From NCBI GenBank assembly GCA_015068525.1, contig SVKJ01000017.1:1-31981 (forward strand): a stretch of 31,981 bases of DNA, read 5' to 3'. Source of the DNA: Oscillospiraceae bacterium (GTDB taxonomy: Bacteria > Bacillota > Clostridia > UMGS1840 > HGM11507). Of the stretch, positions 14,234-22,004 are shown one piece after another. The translations under genes and the position numbers were made by a program. The notes under the pieces were generated by a model that saw nothing but the letters and a program-made list of their open reading frames with translations, had not been told where the DNA came from and searched no databases. Each line of letters starts with the position of its first letter. Position 1 is the first letter of the stretch.

Positions 14234-15328
14234 ATGAAACTCGGTATAGTTGGTTTGCCAAATGTTGGTAAAAGCACACTGTTTAACGCAATAACAAAAG
14301 CAGGTGCCGAATCGGCAAACTATCCGTTTTGTACCATTGACCCTAATGTTGGAATAGTTACTGTTCCTGACGAGAGGCTTGATGTGCTTACCAAAATGTA
14401 TAATTCTAAAAAAACCGTTCCCGCAACAATTGAATTCGTTGATATAGCAGGACTTGTAAAAGGTGCTTCCAAAGGCGAAGGTTTAGGAAATAAATTTTTA
14501 TCTCACATAAGAGAAGTTGACGCTATTATTCACGTTGTAAGATGTTTTGAAGATGCAAACATTGTTCATGTTGAAGGAAGTATTGACCCTAAAAGAGATA
14601 TTGATACAATAAATATTGAACTTATGCTTTCTGACCTTGATATTATAGAAAAAAGAATTGACAGAACAAGAAAGATGTTAAAAGGTGATAAAAAATATCA
14701 GGCGGAACTTGATACTCTCTTAAAAGTCAAAGAAGCACTTGAAAATGAAACTTGTGTAAGATTGCTTGATTTATCCGATGAAGAAAAGGAAATGTTAAAA
14801 GAAGTTGCACTTATTACTGCAAAACCTGTTATATATGCAACAAATGTTTCGGAAGATGATTTTATAGAAGGTATTGAAAATAACAACTTTGTTAAACAAG
14901 TGGAAGAAATTGCAAGTAAAGAAAATTCATTAGTTTTGCCTATTTCTGCAAAAATAGAATCAGAGATTGCAGAACTTGACGAAGATGAAAAGAAGGAATT
15001 TTTATCAGAACTTGGAATTTCAGAGTCAGGTCTTGACAGACTTATTAAAGCAAGTTATAAACTTTTAGGCCTTATGAGTTATTTAACTGCGGGAGAACCT
15101 GAGGTAAGAGCATGGACTATTAAAATCGGCACAAAAGCGCCCCAGGCGGCAGGTAAAATTCACTCTGACTTTGAAAGAGGTTTTATCCGTGCAGAAGTTA
15201 TCTCCTACTCTGACTTAATTGAATGTGGAAGTATGACTGCCGCTAAAGAAAAAGGCTTAGTACGTTCTGAAGGAAAAGAATATGTTTTCCAGGATGGAGA
15301 TGTTGTTTTATTCAGATTTAATGTGTAG
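14234..15328 (+). CDS. ychF: YchF/Ola1-type P-loop ATPase
   Basis: A 364-aa Obg-family P-loop protein, ribosome-associated and linked to stress and redox responses; the family prefers ATP to GTP. The start is MKLGIVGLPNVGKSTLFNAI (Walker A, residues 8-15). The NYPFCTIDPNVG switch segment is near 31, DIAGLVKGASKGEGLGNKF near 73 (G3 and the YchF-specific loop), a coiled-coil insert at about 130-180, and a C-terminal TGS-like domain with FERGFIRAEVIS near 305 and KEYVFQDGDVVLFRFNV at the end. The NKxD specificity motif is replaced by TNVSEDD (near 200), as in the family. A GGAA site lies upstream at a rather long distance. Confidence 0.96.
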   Translation: MKLGIVGLPNVGKSTLFNAITKAGAESANYPFCTIDPNVGIVTVPDERLDVLTKMYNSKKTVPATIEFVDIAGLVKGASKGEGLGNKFLSHIREVDAIIHVVRCFEDANIVHVEGSIDPKRDIDTINIELMLSDLDIIEKRIDRTRKMLKGDKKYQAELDTLLKVKEALENETCVRLLDLSDEEKEMLKEVALITAKPVIYATNVSEDDFIEGIENNNFVKQVEEIASKENSLVLPISAKIESEIAELDEDEKKEFLSELGISESGLDRLIKASYKLLGLMSYLTAGEPEVRAWTIKIGTKAPQAAGKIHSDFERGFIRAEVISYSDLIECGSMTAAKEKGLVRSEGKEYVFQDGDVVLFRFNV

Positions 15329-15344
15329 TTTTTTAAAAAAACTA

Positions 15345-15373
15345 TAGACAAGCCAACAAAAAAATTATATAAT
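15345..15373 (+). promoter_or_regulatory. Sigma-A promoter of the NifU-like/GGGtGRT pair
   Basis: TAGACA (15345-15350), a 17-bp spacer and a perfect TATAAT (15368-15373), 32 nt before the ATG. With the strong AAGGAGG ribosome binding site it suggests high expression. A TAGTTTTTT/AAAAAACTA palindrome (15326-15344) directly precedes the -35. Confidence 0.75.
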
Positions 15374-15405
15374 ATAATGTGAAAAATTTATCAAGGAGGA
15401 TTATC

Positions 15406-16101
15406 ATGAGCGAATTAACACATGAAGTTCAAAATATGGTATGCCTTGCAAAAGGCGTTAATCATGGTCCTGCTCCTATTCCTGAAGAAGGTAAATGGGT
15501 TCAGGCAAAAGAAATTAAAGATATTTCCGGTTTTACACACGGTATCGGCTGGTGTGCTCCTCAACAAGGTGCATGTAAATTAAGCCTTAACGTTAAAGAT
15601 GGTATTATCAAAGAAGCATTAGTTGAAACCATCGGTTGTTCCGGGATGACCCACTCTGCTGCTATGGCTGCAGAAATTTTAGCAGGTAAAACATTACTTG
15701 AAGCAGTTAATACTGACCTTGTATGTGATGCTATTAACACTGCTATGAGAGAGTTATTCTTACAGATAATTTACGGAAGAACTCAGACTGCTTTTTCTGA
15801 AAATGGTTTACCAATCGGTGCAGGTCTTGAAGATTTAGGTAAAGGTCTTCGTTCACAGGTTGGTACAATGTATTCTACAACTGAAAAAGGTCCAAGATAC
15901 TTGGAAATGGCAGAAGGTTATGTCACAAGACTTGCTGTTGACGATAAAGATTTAATTATCGGATATGAATTCATCAACTTCGGCAGAATGATGGATATGA
16001 TTAAAGCAGGCGAAGAACCAAAAACTGCTATGGAAAAAGCAACAGGTAAATATGGTAGATTTGAAGATGCGGTTAAATATATTGACCCAAGAAAAGAATA
16101 A
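15406..16101 (+). CDS. NifU/IscU-like Fe-S scaffold-type protein, partner of GGGtGRT
   Basis: A 231-aa protein with an IscU-like core: GWCAPQQGACKLSLNVKDGI near residue 46 (two Cys), then ETIGCSGMTHSAAMAAEIL near 74 with the third Cys and the family's SAAM-x-AEI motif, and GKTLLEAVNTD. In IscU three cysteines hold the nascent Fe-S cluster; here three appear at plausible positions. A C-terminal extension of about 100 residues (from GAGLEDLGKGLRS) is not part of classical IscU. No IscS-type desulfurase is adjacent, so general cluster assembly is not supported. The ATG at 15406 follows AAGGAGG. It is cotranscribed with the GGGtGRT gene 17 nt downstream. Confidence 0.75.
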   Translation: MSELTHEVQNMVCLAKGVNHGPAPIPEEGKWVQAKEIKDISGFTHGIGWCAPQQGACKLSLNVKDGIIKEALVETIGCSGMTHSAAMAAEILAGKTLLEAVNTDLVCDAINTAMRELFLQIIYGRTQTAFSENGLPIGAGLEDLGKGLRSQVGTMYSTTEKGPRYLEMAEGYVTRLAVDDKDLIIGYEFINFGRMMDMIKAGEEPKTAMEKATGKYGRFEDAVKYIDPRKE

Positions 16102-16118
16102 TCAGGAGGTGAGAAGTT

Positions 16119-17117
16119 ATGCCATTATTTGAAGGATATGAAAGAAGAATAGATAAAATAAATGTTGTACTTAAAAAGTACGGATTTGAAAAAATTGAAG
16201 ATGCTGTTAAATTATGTAATGACAAAGGCATCGATGTATTAAAATTAGTTAAAGATATTCAGCCAATCTGCTTTGAAAATGCATGTTACGCTTACGCTCT
16301 TGGTGCTGCTATTGCTATCAAAAAAGATTGTAAAGTTGCTGCTGATGCTGCTGAAGCAATCGGCGAAGGTTTACAGGCATTCTGTATCCCTGGTTCAGTT
16401 GCTGAACAAAGAAAAGTTGGTTTAGGACATGGTAATCTTGCTGCTATGTTACTTCGTGAAGAAACAAAATGTTTCGCATTCGTTGCAGGTCACGAATCTT
16501 TTGCTGCTGCTGAAGGTGCTATCGGTATCGCAAGATCAGCAAACAAAGTAAGAAAAGAACCATTAAGAGTTATCTTAAATGGTTTAGGTAAAGATGCTGC
16601 TCAAATCATTTCAAGAATTAACGGATTCACATACGTTAAAACAAAATATGATTATGCTACAGGCGAACTTCAGATAGTTGAAAAAATCCCATACTCTAAC
16701 GGCGATAAATCAAAAGTTAACTGCTATGGGGCTGACGATGTAAGAGAAGGTGTTGCAATACTTCATCATGAAGATGCAGGCGTTGGTATTACAGGTAACT
16801 CTACCAACCCAACAAGATTCCAGCACCCTGTTATGGGAACATATAAAAAAGAAAGAATTGAAATGGGTAAAAACTTCTTCTCTGTTGCATCAGGCGGCGG
16901 TACAGGAAGAACACTTCACCCAGATAATATGGCTGCAGGCCCTGCTTCTTACGGTTTAACCGATACAATGGGAAGAATGCACTCTGACGCTCAGTTTGCA
17001 GGTTCATCTTCAGTTCCTGCTCACGTAGAAATGATGGGACTAATCGGTATGGGTAACAACCCAATGGTTGGTGCATCAGTTGCAGTTGCAGTTGCTGTTG
17101 AGGAAGCATTAAAGTAA
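16119..17117 (+). CDS. GGGtGRT family protein (function unknown)
   Basis: A 332-aa protein that matches the family named for its motif: SVASGGGTGRTLHPDNMAAG near residue 252. Other strongly patterned blocks are PGSVAEQRKVGLGHGNLAAM near 92, AGHESFAAAEGAIGIA near 125, GNSTNPTRFQHPVMG near 228 and PAHVEMMGLIGMGNNP near 300. It is rich in Gly, Ala and His, without membrane segments. The family occurs in anaerobic Firmicutes beside a NifU-like gene, as here, but its reaction is unknown to me. The conserved His and Asn residues and glycine loops suggest an enzyme or a metal/cofactor binder. AGGAGGTGA precedes the ATG, and a strong terminator follows at 17164. Confidence 0.85.
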   Translation: MPLFEGYERRIDKINVVLKKYGFEKIEDAVKLCNDKGIDVLKLVKDIQPICFENACYAYALGAAIAIKKDCKVAADAAEAIGEGLQAFCIPGSVAEQRKVGLGHGNLAAMLLREETKCFAFVAGHESFAAAEGAIGIARSANKVRKEPLRVILNGLGKDAAQIISRINGFTYVKTKYDYATGELQIVEKIPYSNGDKSKVNCYGADDVREGVAILHHEDAGVGITGNSTNPTRFQHPVMGTYKKERIEMGKNFFSVASGGGTGRTLHPDNMAAGPASYGLTDTMGRMHSDAQFAGSSSVPAHVEMMGLIGMGNNPMVGASVAVAVAVEEALK

Positions 17118-17163
17118 ATATCTATAAAATTTACTTTCAGCGATTGAAATGATAAAGTCAAAA

Positions 17164-17203
17164 AATGTGCCGAGGGAGTTTTTTCCCACGGCGCATTATT
17201 TTT
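17164..17203 (+). terminator. Terminator after the GGGtGRT gene
   Basis: AATGTGCCG-a-GGG / CCC-a-CGGCGCATT with an eight-base loop, followed by TTTTT at 17199-17203. It begins 46 nt after the stop codon. Confidence 0.85.
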
Positions 17204-17339
17204 AATAGATACGCTATTTTAAAAACAAAAAGTTTTTCATTTTAAAACTTGACCAATCTTTTTTTATAAGTAAAAAATGTTTTGCAGTTTTTTAATAGTA
17301 TACTTGCAATACAAATTACTATCAAATGAGGTGATGCTT

Positions 17340-18860
17340 ATGATGAATAATATTATTGAAACAAACGCCCAACAGACTGAAAAAGGATTTTTTTTAGAAA
17401 CAACCGAGCATTATATTACTATAGAAACAACAGTTGATTCTAATGATTATTATCAAATTAATATAGGATATTCCCATGAGGATTGGGAAGCATTCCTTAG
17501 TGTTACTGTAACATATCCTGACGGAGAGGAAACAAAGTTCATTCATGGAATTCCTCATGGCAAAAACGAAGCATTGTTCCCTCTTTACCTAAAAAAAGGA
17601 AAAAACATACTTAGCTTTCAACATAATTATTGTCTTGGAACCTACATATCTTTTGTAAAGAATATAGGCAAAGTTGAAAAGTTAAACTACGAAATATCCC
17701 CAAAAAAAGATTTACTTTTCATAAGCAAAAAAAAGACATTAAAAACATTTTTGAAAAACTATAAGCAACCACTTGTTAAAATTGAAACTTCAGAAGGAAA
17801 AAATATACCTTTTCAGACAAAGGAAACATCCTCTTCAAACGCACTGCGAAATGATATGATTGATGTCTTTCCCGATATTAACACAATTTATAAACTTGGC
17901 AATGGAACGCATACACTGAATTTTTTCTTAGCAAATGGTGAAGTTTTAAAACAAGAAATTGAAATACAAAATACCGTACCTGAAACAAAACTTCAAATAA
18001 TAAACTTTAATGTTGGCAGTGCTAACTCTACCTTAATTTTTCTGCCAAATGGAAAAAAACTACTTATTGATTCAGGTACAGAAACTGCTGCAAGAGAAAA
18101 ACTTCTTCCATGGTTTAAGAAGAATTCAATTACGCTGGACTATTATTTACTGACACATTTTCACGATGACCATGATGGATGTAAGGATGAGATAATAGAA
18201 AAGAATAATATATCAATACCTGATCCCGAAAAAGCAAACGAACTTCTCAAATCCAATAAAGAAATGCGTTATAACTATTTAAAAAAATTCAGTTATCTTA
18301 ATTCAACTATGCTTTGCTGTTATGATGAACTTCACAAAATATGGGATTTAGGTGATGTAAAGATAGATATATTAAACAGTCGCTTTGATGAGAACGGAGA
18401 TAGTGTAGAAATATATAACTATCCTTTTATTAAAAATAATGAACATAACTACGAAAATGCCACATCTGTTTCCTTTATGCTTGATTATAACGGGTATCGC
18501 TATTACCACGGTGCCGATAACTATGCATATGCACAGGAAAGATATATGTATGATATGATAAAAGCCAAAAGAACTAAAGAACTTAATTGTCATTGGTTTT
18601 ATGCTAATCATCATTTTATATGCGATATAAGTCCCGTTTTTATAAACACCTTAAATCCTGCTGTTGTATATGTTCCAAATGGCTTTATTTATCACAGAAC
18701 CTTATACATTGAGTACTACAAAAAATGTGTAGAAAACTATTATTTTGAAAGTAAGCGACTTGAAAATACACTTTTCTCAAACGAAACCGGAAATGCAAAA
18801 ATCTCTGTAAACAGTGCTGACAACTGGTTTTATGAAATATTACAGGATGAGGATATATAA
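17340..18860 (+). CDS. Beta-rich domain fused to a ComEC-like metallo-beta-lactamase domain
   Basis: A 506-aa protein with two parts. The first ~215 residues are beta-rich, with many aromatic and Lys residues (e.g. YLKKGKNILSFQHN), resembling a beta-sandwich. Residues ~218-506 form an MBL-fold hydrolase: LQIINFNVGSANSTLIFLPN, then LLIDSGT, then the metal motif THFHDDHDG (H273, H275, D277, H278), and YYHGADNY and WFYANHH further on as likely remaining ligands. The ComEC-like opening (INFNVG, DSGT) points to a nuclease or phosphodiesterase relative. No signal peptide or ComEC membrane core is present. The ATG at 17340 follows GAGGTG; the longer reading starting at 17277 has no ribosome binding site. 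The substrate is unknown. Confidence 0.8.
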   Translation: MMNNIIETNAQQTEKGFFLETTEHYITIETTVDSNDYYQINIGYSHEDWEAFLSVTVTYPDGEETKFIHGIPHGKNEALFPLYLKKGKNILSFQHNYCLGTYISFVKNIGKVEKLNYEISPKKDLLFISKKKTLKTFLKNYKQPLVKIETSEGKNIPFQTKETSSSNALRNDMIDVFPDINTIYKLGNGTHTLNFFLANGEVLKQEIEIQNTVPETKLQIINFNVGSANSTLIFLPNGKKLLIDSGTETAAREKLLPWFKKNSITLDYYLLTHFHDDHDGCKDEIIEKNNISIPDPEKANELLKSNKEMRYNYLKKFSYLNSTMLCCYDELHKIWDLGDVKIDILNSRFDENGDSVEIYNYPFIKNNEHNYENATSVSFMLDYNGYRYYHGADNYAYAQERYMYDMIKAKRTKELNCHWFYANHHFICDISPVFINTLNPAVVYVPNGFIYHRTLYIEYYKKCVENYYFESKRLENTLFSNETGNAKISVNSADNWFYEILQDEDI

Positions 18861-18925
18861 AGACATCTTTTTTCATTATTTAAGAAATTAAAACACAAAA
18901 CATTAAGGATAATTATTTACAACTA

Positions 18926-18963
18926 AAAATGCACCGTAGAAATATTTTTCCACGGTGCATTTA
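18926..18963 (-). terminator. Hairpin terminator between convergent transcripts
   Basis: AAATGCACCGT / ACGGTGCATTT flanks an A/T-rich inner stem. On the minus strand TTTTT follows, so it should end the long redox operon, whose last gene stops at 19059. It may also serve the plus-strand MBL gene. Confidence 0.8.
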
Positions 18964-18965
18964 TG

Positions 18966-19030
18966 TTTATTGTGAATTGACTCACAAAACGTTCTTTTAA
19001 ACAAACATAAATTTTAGTTCATTAGTTTTT
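18966..19030. repeat. Second copy of the TTGTGAATT-type repeat, with a Rex-like palindrome
   Basis: GTTTATTGTGAATTGACTCAC continues as AAAACGTTCTTTTAAA, AATTTTAGTTCATTAG, aligning with 8831-8896. Within it TTGTGA-ATTGAC-TCACAA (18970-18987) has perfect 6-bp arms, the same form as the Rex-like site at 31614. It lies between the 3' ends of two convergent genes, where an operator is not expected. Confidence 0.5.
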
Positions 19031-19058
19031 TAGTTTTTAATAAATAATTTTCTATTTA

Positions 19059-20321
19059 CTAGAACAAAATAATAATAAACTGAGAAACTAAAACTACGGC
19101 AATAAGTGCAATCGGATATGTCGCTGCATATGCTGATGCAACATCTTCTGTTCCTGCAACACCGATAAGAGTACCAAGTGCAGGAGTACTTGTCATACCA
19201 CCTGTGATAGAGCCAAGATTATTAAGAAGGCTAAGTTTTAATACATATTTTGCAAATATAAAACCAATTATAAGTGGGAATATTGTCATAATTATTCCGT
19301 AAACAAAGTACATTGGGTCAAAGTTTGCTATAAATTCTGCACCGCCAGGAATACCAGCTCCAACTAAGAAAAGAACAAGTCCTAATTCTCTGAAAAGTTT
19401 AAGTGTACTCTGAGAAGGCATAATACTTATACGTCCTATTCTGCCAAAATGTCCTAAAACAAGACTCATAAGAAGGCATCCGCCTGTTGTGGTAAGCGAG
19501 AAACAAGTACCACTAAGACCTGCAGAAGAAAGTGGGATTTTAATCTGCCCGAGAACTGTTCCTAAAATTGCAGCAAGTGAAAATCCCGCAAAACCCATAT
19601 GGTCAATTTCAAATAATTTTAGCATAGATTTCTTTTCATTAGTTTCTGCTTTTATAACTAATTTTGCACGTTCTTCATCCATATTGGCTTTTAGTAATTT
19701 TGGTACAATCTGTACAAATAGAACAACACCAACAACACCGAATATGTAAGCAATACCGTGACCTACTGAAACAAGACCTGTAAATTCAGGGCTAACTGTT
19801 GCTTTTGCCGCTGAAAACGCAGGTGTAGATGTAAGCGAACCTGAAAGTAAACCAACAATCATAGCAACAAAGCCATCCTGACTTTCAATAGTTGCACCAT
19901 ATCCGAATACTTCTCCTAAATAAATACATAAAACTGCAGAAAGTCCACCTGCAAGAATAATTATCACACCTAAAAGAACATAAGATTTAAAGTTCAGTTT
20001 AAAATTACCGAAAAATTTAGGACCTGCGATAAATCCAACTGATGTTACAAAAAGTATAAGTCCAAAACTTTCAACTATTGTAAGACCTGAAGAAAAATCG
20101 TACGGTTTAGCTGACGCTAAAAACAAAAGATCGCCCGATTCGTTAACTTTAAAGAAAAGTGCTCCGAATATTAATGCAACAATAAATACGCCTGCATCTC
20201 CCAGTGATATTCCTTTAATAGTTATTCTTCCAAGAAGATAACCAAAAAGAAGAACTGTAAAAATCACAAAAAGTAATGTATAAATATTACTGATTGATAT
20301 AATTCCATTTAATAAAGTCAT
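19059..20321 (-). CDS. Asp:Ala exchanger-family (AAE) transporter; candidate C4-dicarboxylate/succinate exporter
   Basis: A 420-aa membrane protein with about ten hydrophobic segments in two repeated halves. Each half carries the family's small-residue signature: GLLSGSLTSTPAFSAAK near residue 153 and LGSITGGMTSTPALGTLIG near 373. AspT and SucE carry soluble TrkA-C-type domains between the halves. Here the central region is only a short charged loop (about residues 205-235, ANMDEERAKLVIKAETNEKK), so this is a compact form. Known members exchange Asp for Ala (AspT) or export succinate (SucE of Corynebacterium). Because it follows the fumarate reductase genes, succinate export or dicarboxylate exchange is the best guess. 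A separate promoter lies in the 65-nt gap upstream. Confidence 0.8.
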   Translation of the reverse strand: MTLLNGIISISNIYTLLFVIFTVLLFGYLLGRITIKGISLGDAGVFIVALIFGALFFKVNESGDLLFLASAKPYDFSSGLTIVESFGLILFVTSVGFIAGPKFFGNFKLNFKSYVLLGVIIILAGGLSAVLCIYLGEVFGYGATIESQDGFVAMIVGLLSGSLTSTPAFSAAKATVSPEFTGLVSVGHGIAYIFGVVGVVLFVQIVPKLLKANMDEERAKLVIKAETNEKKSMLKLFEIDHMGFAGFSLAAILGTVLGQIKIPLSSAGLSGTCFSLTTTGGCLLMSLVLGHFGRIGRISIMPSQSTLKLFRELGLVLFLVGAGIPGGAEFIANFDPMYFVYGIIMTIFPLIIGFIFAKYVLKLSLLNNLGSITGGMTSTPALGTLIGVAGTEDVASAYAATYPIALIAVVLVSQFIIILF

Positions 20322-20341
20322 TTTTAAAATCCCCTTTTTAA

Positions 20342-20378
20342 AATTTACACAACCTATATGATACTATAATTTACACAA
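20342..20378 (-). repeat. 11-bp direct repeat flanking the transporter -10 element
   Basis: On the minus strand TTGTGTAAATT occurs at 20378-20368 and again at 20352-20342, 26 bp apart. The first copy lies in the -35/-10 spacer and the second just downstream of the expected start. This is an arrangement typical of a tandem repressor site. The regulator is unknown. Confidence 0.45.
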
Positions 20379-20386
20379 TATGTCAA
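20358..20386 (-). promoter_or_regulatory. Promoter of the AAE transporter gene
   Basis: On the minus strand TTGACA (20386-20381), a 17-bp spacer and TATCAT (20363-20358). The -35 directly abuts the frdA-like stop codon, and the gene also has GGGGA upstream of its ATG. This would let the carrier be expressed apart from the redox operon. Confidence 0.65.
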
Positions 20387-21991
20387 TTATATATTTTTCT
20401 TTCTTGTGTAGTCAGGAAGAAGTTTAGGTGATACAGTATTTGTTTTAATACCTGCATCTTTAATTTCTTTTTCAAACTTCTCGATATGTGAAAGTGATAA
20501 TTTACCTATATTAACATCTTTTGATTTTTTTGCAGCATTTTTACCGGCACTTCTTCCGAAAACGATAATATCAAGTAAAGAGTTACCCATAAGTCTGTTT
20601 TTACCATGAATTCCTCCAACGGCTTCCCCTGCTACAAATAAATTTTCAATATTAGTTGTCATACAGTCTTCTGTAATATCAAGACCACCATTCTGATAGT
20701 GAAGTGTAGGATATACTAAAATCGGCTCTTTACGGATATCGATACCATACTTATCAAACATTCTCCACATAGCAGGAATTCTTTTCATTATAGTACCTTC
20801 TCCACCAATTTTTTCTATCATTGGTGTATCAAGCCAAACTCCTTTACCACTGCCAGTATCTATGCCATTATCTCTTTCGGAACATTCTCGGATAATAGAT
20901 GCCGCAGCAACATCACGGGTTTCTAACGGATGCATAAACACTTCCCCGTTTTCATTTACAAGTTTTGCGCCGAGTGAACGAACTTTTTCAGTAACGAGTG
21001 CACCAAAAATCTGTTCAGGATAAGCAACACCTGTTGGATGATACTGTAAAGTTTCGGCATAAAGTAGTTTTGCACCTGCACGATATCCCAAAACAAGACC
21101 GTCAGCAGTTGCACCGTAGTGATTTGATGTTGGAAATCCCTGATAGTGCATACGACCTGCGCCACCTGTTGCAATAATAACAGTTTTTGCTTTTGCAACC
21201 ATAAGTTCTTTTGTTTCCATATTCATAAGAACTGCACCTGCTGCGTTTCCATTTTCATCAAGAATAAGTTCAATTGCAGATGTAAAATCTACAACAGGGA
21301 TATTACGGTTTAAAACTTCATCACGAAGAGTTCTCATAATTTCAGCACCTGAATAGTCTTTTGCGGCGTGCATTCTCTTTCTTGAAGTTCCCCCTCCGTG
21401 TGTTGTTACCATTGTTCCGTCTTTTTCTTTATCAAACTCTACCCCTAAATTGCTAAGCCATAAAATTGCTTCCGGAGCATCACAAACAAGTTTGGATAAA
21501 AGTTCTCTTTTTGCTGCAAAATGACCGCCGCCAAATGCATCTACAAAGTGGATTGCAGGAGAATCGTTTGGTTTATCAGCTGCCTGAATACCACCTTCTG
21601 CCATCATTGTATTGGCGTCACCCATTCTTAATTTTGTAACAATCATTACATCAGCGCCTGCTTCATTTGCTTCAATTGCTGCAGAAGTTCCAGCGCCACC
21701 ACCACCAATTATTAAAACATCAGTTTCATAATCAGGATTATTAAGATCAACACTGTCTTTTGTTATACGACTGTGTGCCTGCAGTATTTCTGCAAGTTCG
21801 GTAGGAACTTTTTCGCCTTTGTTAGGACCAATCTTTAAAGTAACAAATTCGTCCATTTTATAGTCCGGATGAAAAGCAGCAAGTAAGTCTTCCTTTTCTT
21901 TTGCTGTCATACGATCCGGTTCTAAAGCAATATTTTTTTCTCTCGCAGCTTCAACTAAAGCAATTGATTTTTGAAATTTTTCCGAATACAT
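20387..21991 (-). CDS. Fumarate reductase-type flavoprotein subunit
   Basis: A 534-aa flavoprotein of the FrdA/SdhA/NadB family. A roughly 90-residue N-terminal extension precedes the FAD motif DVLIIGGGGAGTSAA (96-101 for the glycines). Active-site landmarks are conserved: HPTGVAYPE, ETRDVAAASI (proton-shuttle Arg), PTLHYQNGGLDIT (substrate His) and KNRLMGNSLLDIIVFGRSAG (substrate Arg). The His that binds FAD covalently in E. coli FrdA (HTVAAEGG) is replaced by Asn127 (NTMMAEGG), so FAD should be non-covalent, as in NadB. With fumarase and malate dehydrogenase in the same operon, fumarate reduction to succinate is the most likely reaction. L-aspartate oxidase is less likely because nadA and nadC are absent. 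Confidence 0.85.
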   Translation of the reverse strand: MYSEKFQKSIALVEAAREKNIALEPDRMTAKEKEDLLAAFHPDYKMDEFVTLKIGPNKGEKVPTELAEILQAHSRITKDSVDLNNPDYETDVLIIGGGGAGTSAAIEANEAGADVMIVTKLRMGDANTMMAEGGIQAADKPNDSPAIHFVDAFGGGHFAAKRELLSKLVCDAPEAILWLSNLGVEFDKEKDGTMVTTHGGGTSRKRMHAAKDYSGAEIMRTLRDEVLNRNIPVVDFTSAIELILDENGNAAGAVLMNMETKELMVAKAKTVIIATGGAGRMHYQGFPTSNHYGATADGLVLGYRAGAKLLYAETLQYHPTGVAYPEQIFGALVTEKVRSLGAKLVNENGEVFMHPLETRDVAAASIIRECSERDNGIDTGSGKGVWLDTPMIEKIGGEGTIMKRIPAMWRMFDKYGIDIRKEPILVYPTLHYQNGGLDITEDCMTTNIENLFVAGEAVGGIHGKNRLMGNSLLDIIVFGRSAGKNAAKKSKDVNIGKLSLSHIEKFEKEIKDAGIKTNTVSPKLLPDYTRKKNI

Positions 21992-22004
21992 ATTTTCATC
22001 CTCC

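Noticed and set aside
15406..16101. NifU-like protein as evidence for an isc/nif operon.
   Set aside because: No cysteine desulfurase, HscA/B or ferredoxin gene is next to it; its only partner is the GGGtGRT gene.
16831..17109. Minus-strand open frame opposite the GGGtGRT gene.
   Set aside because: The Gln/Leu-rich translation is the reverse of a GC-biased coding strand; the plus frame is a recognised family.
18970..18987. Rex-like palindrome as a regulator site for the AAE transporter.
   Set aside because: It lies downstream of that gene and between two convergent 3' ends, so it has no promoter to control.
20387..21991. L-aspartate oxidase (NadB).
   Set aside because: NadB works without an FrdB subunit and is usually beside nadA/nadC; here an FrdB-like gene and fumarase/MDH are in the operon.
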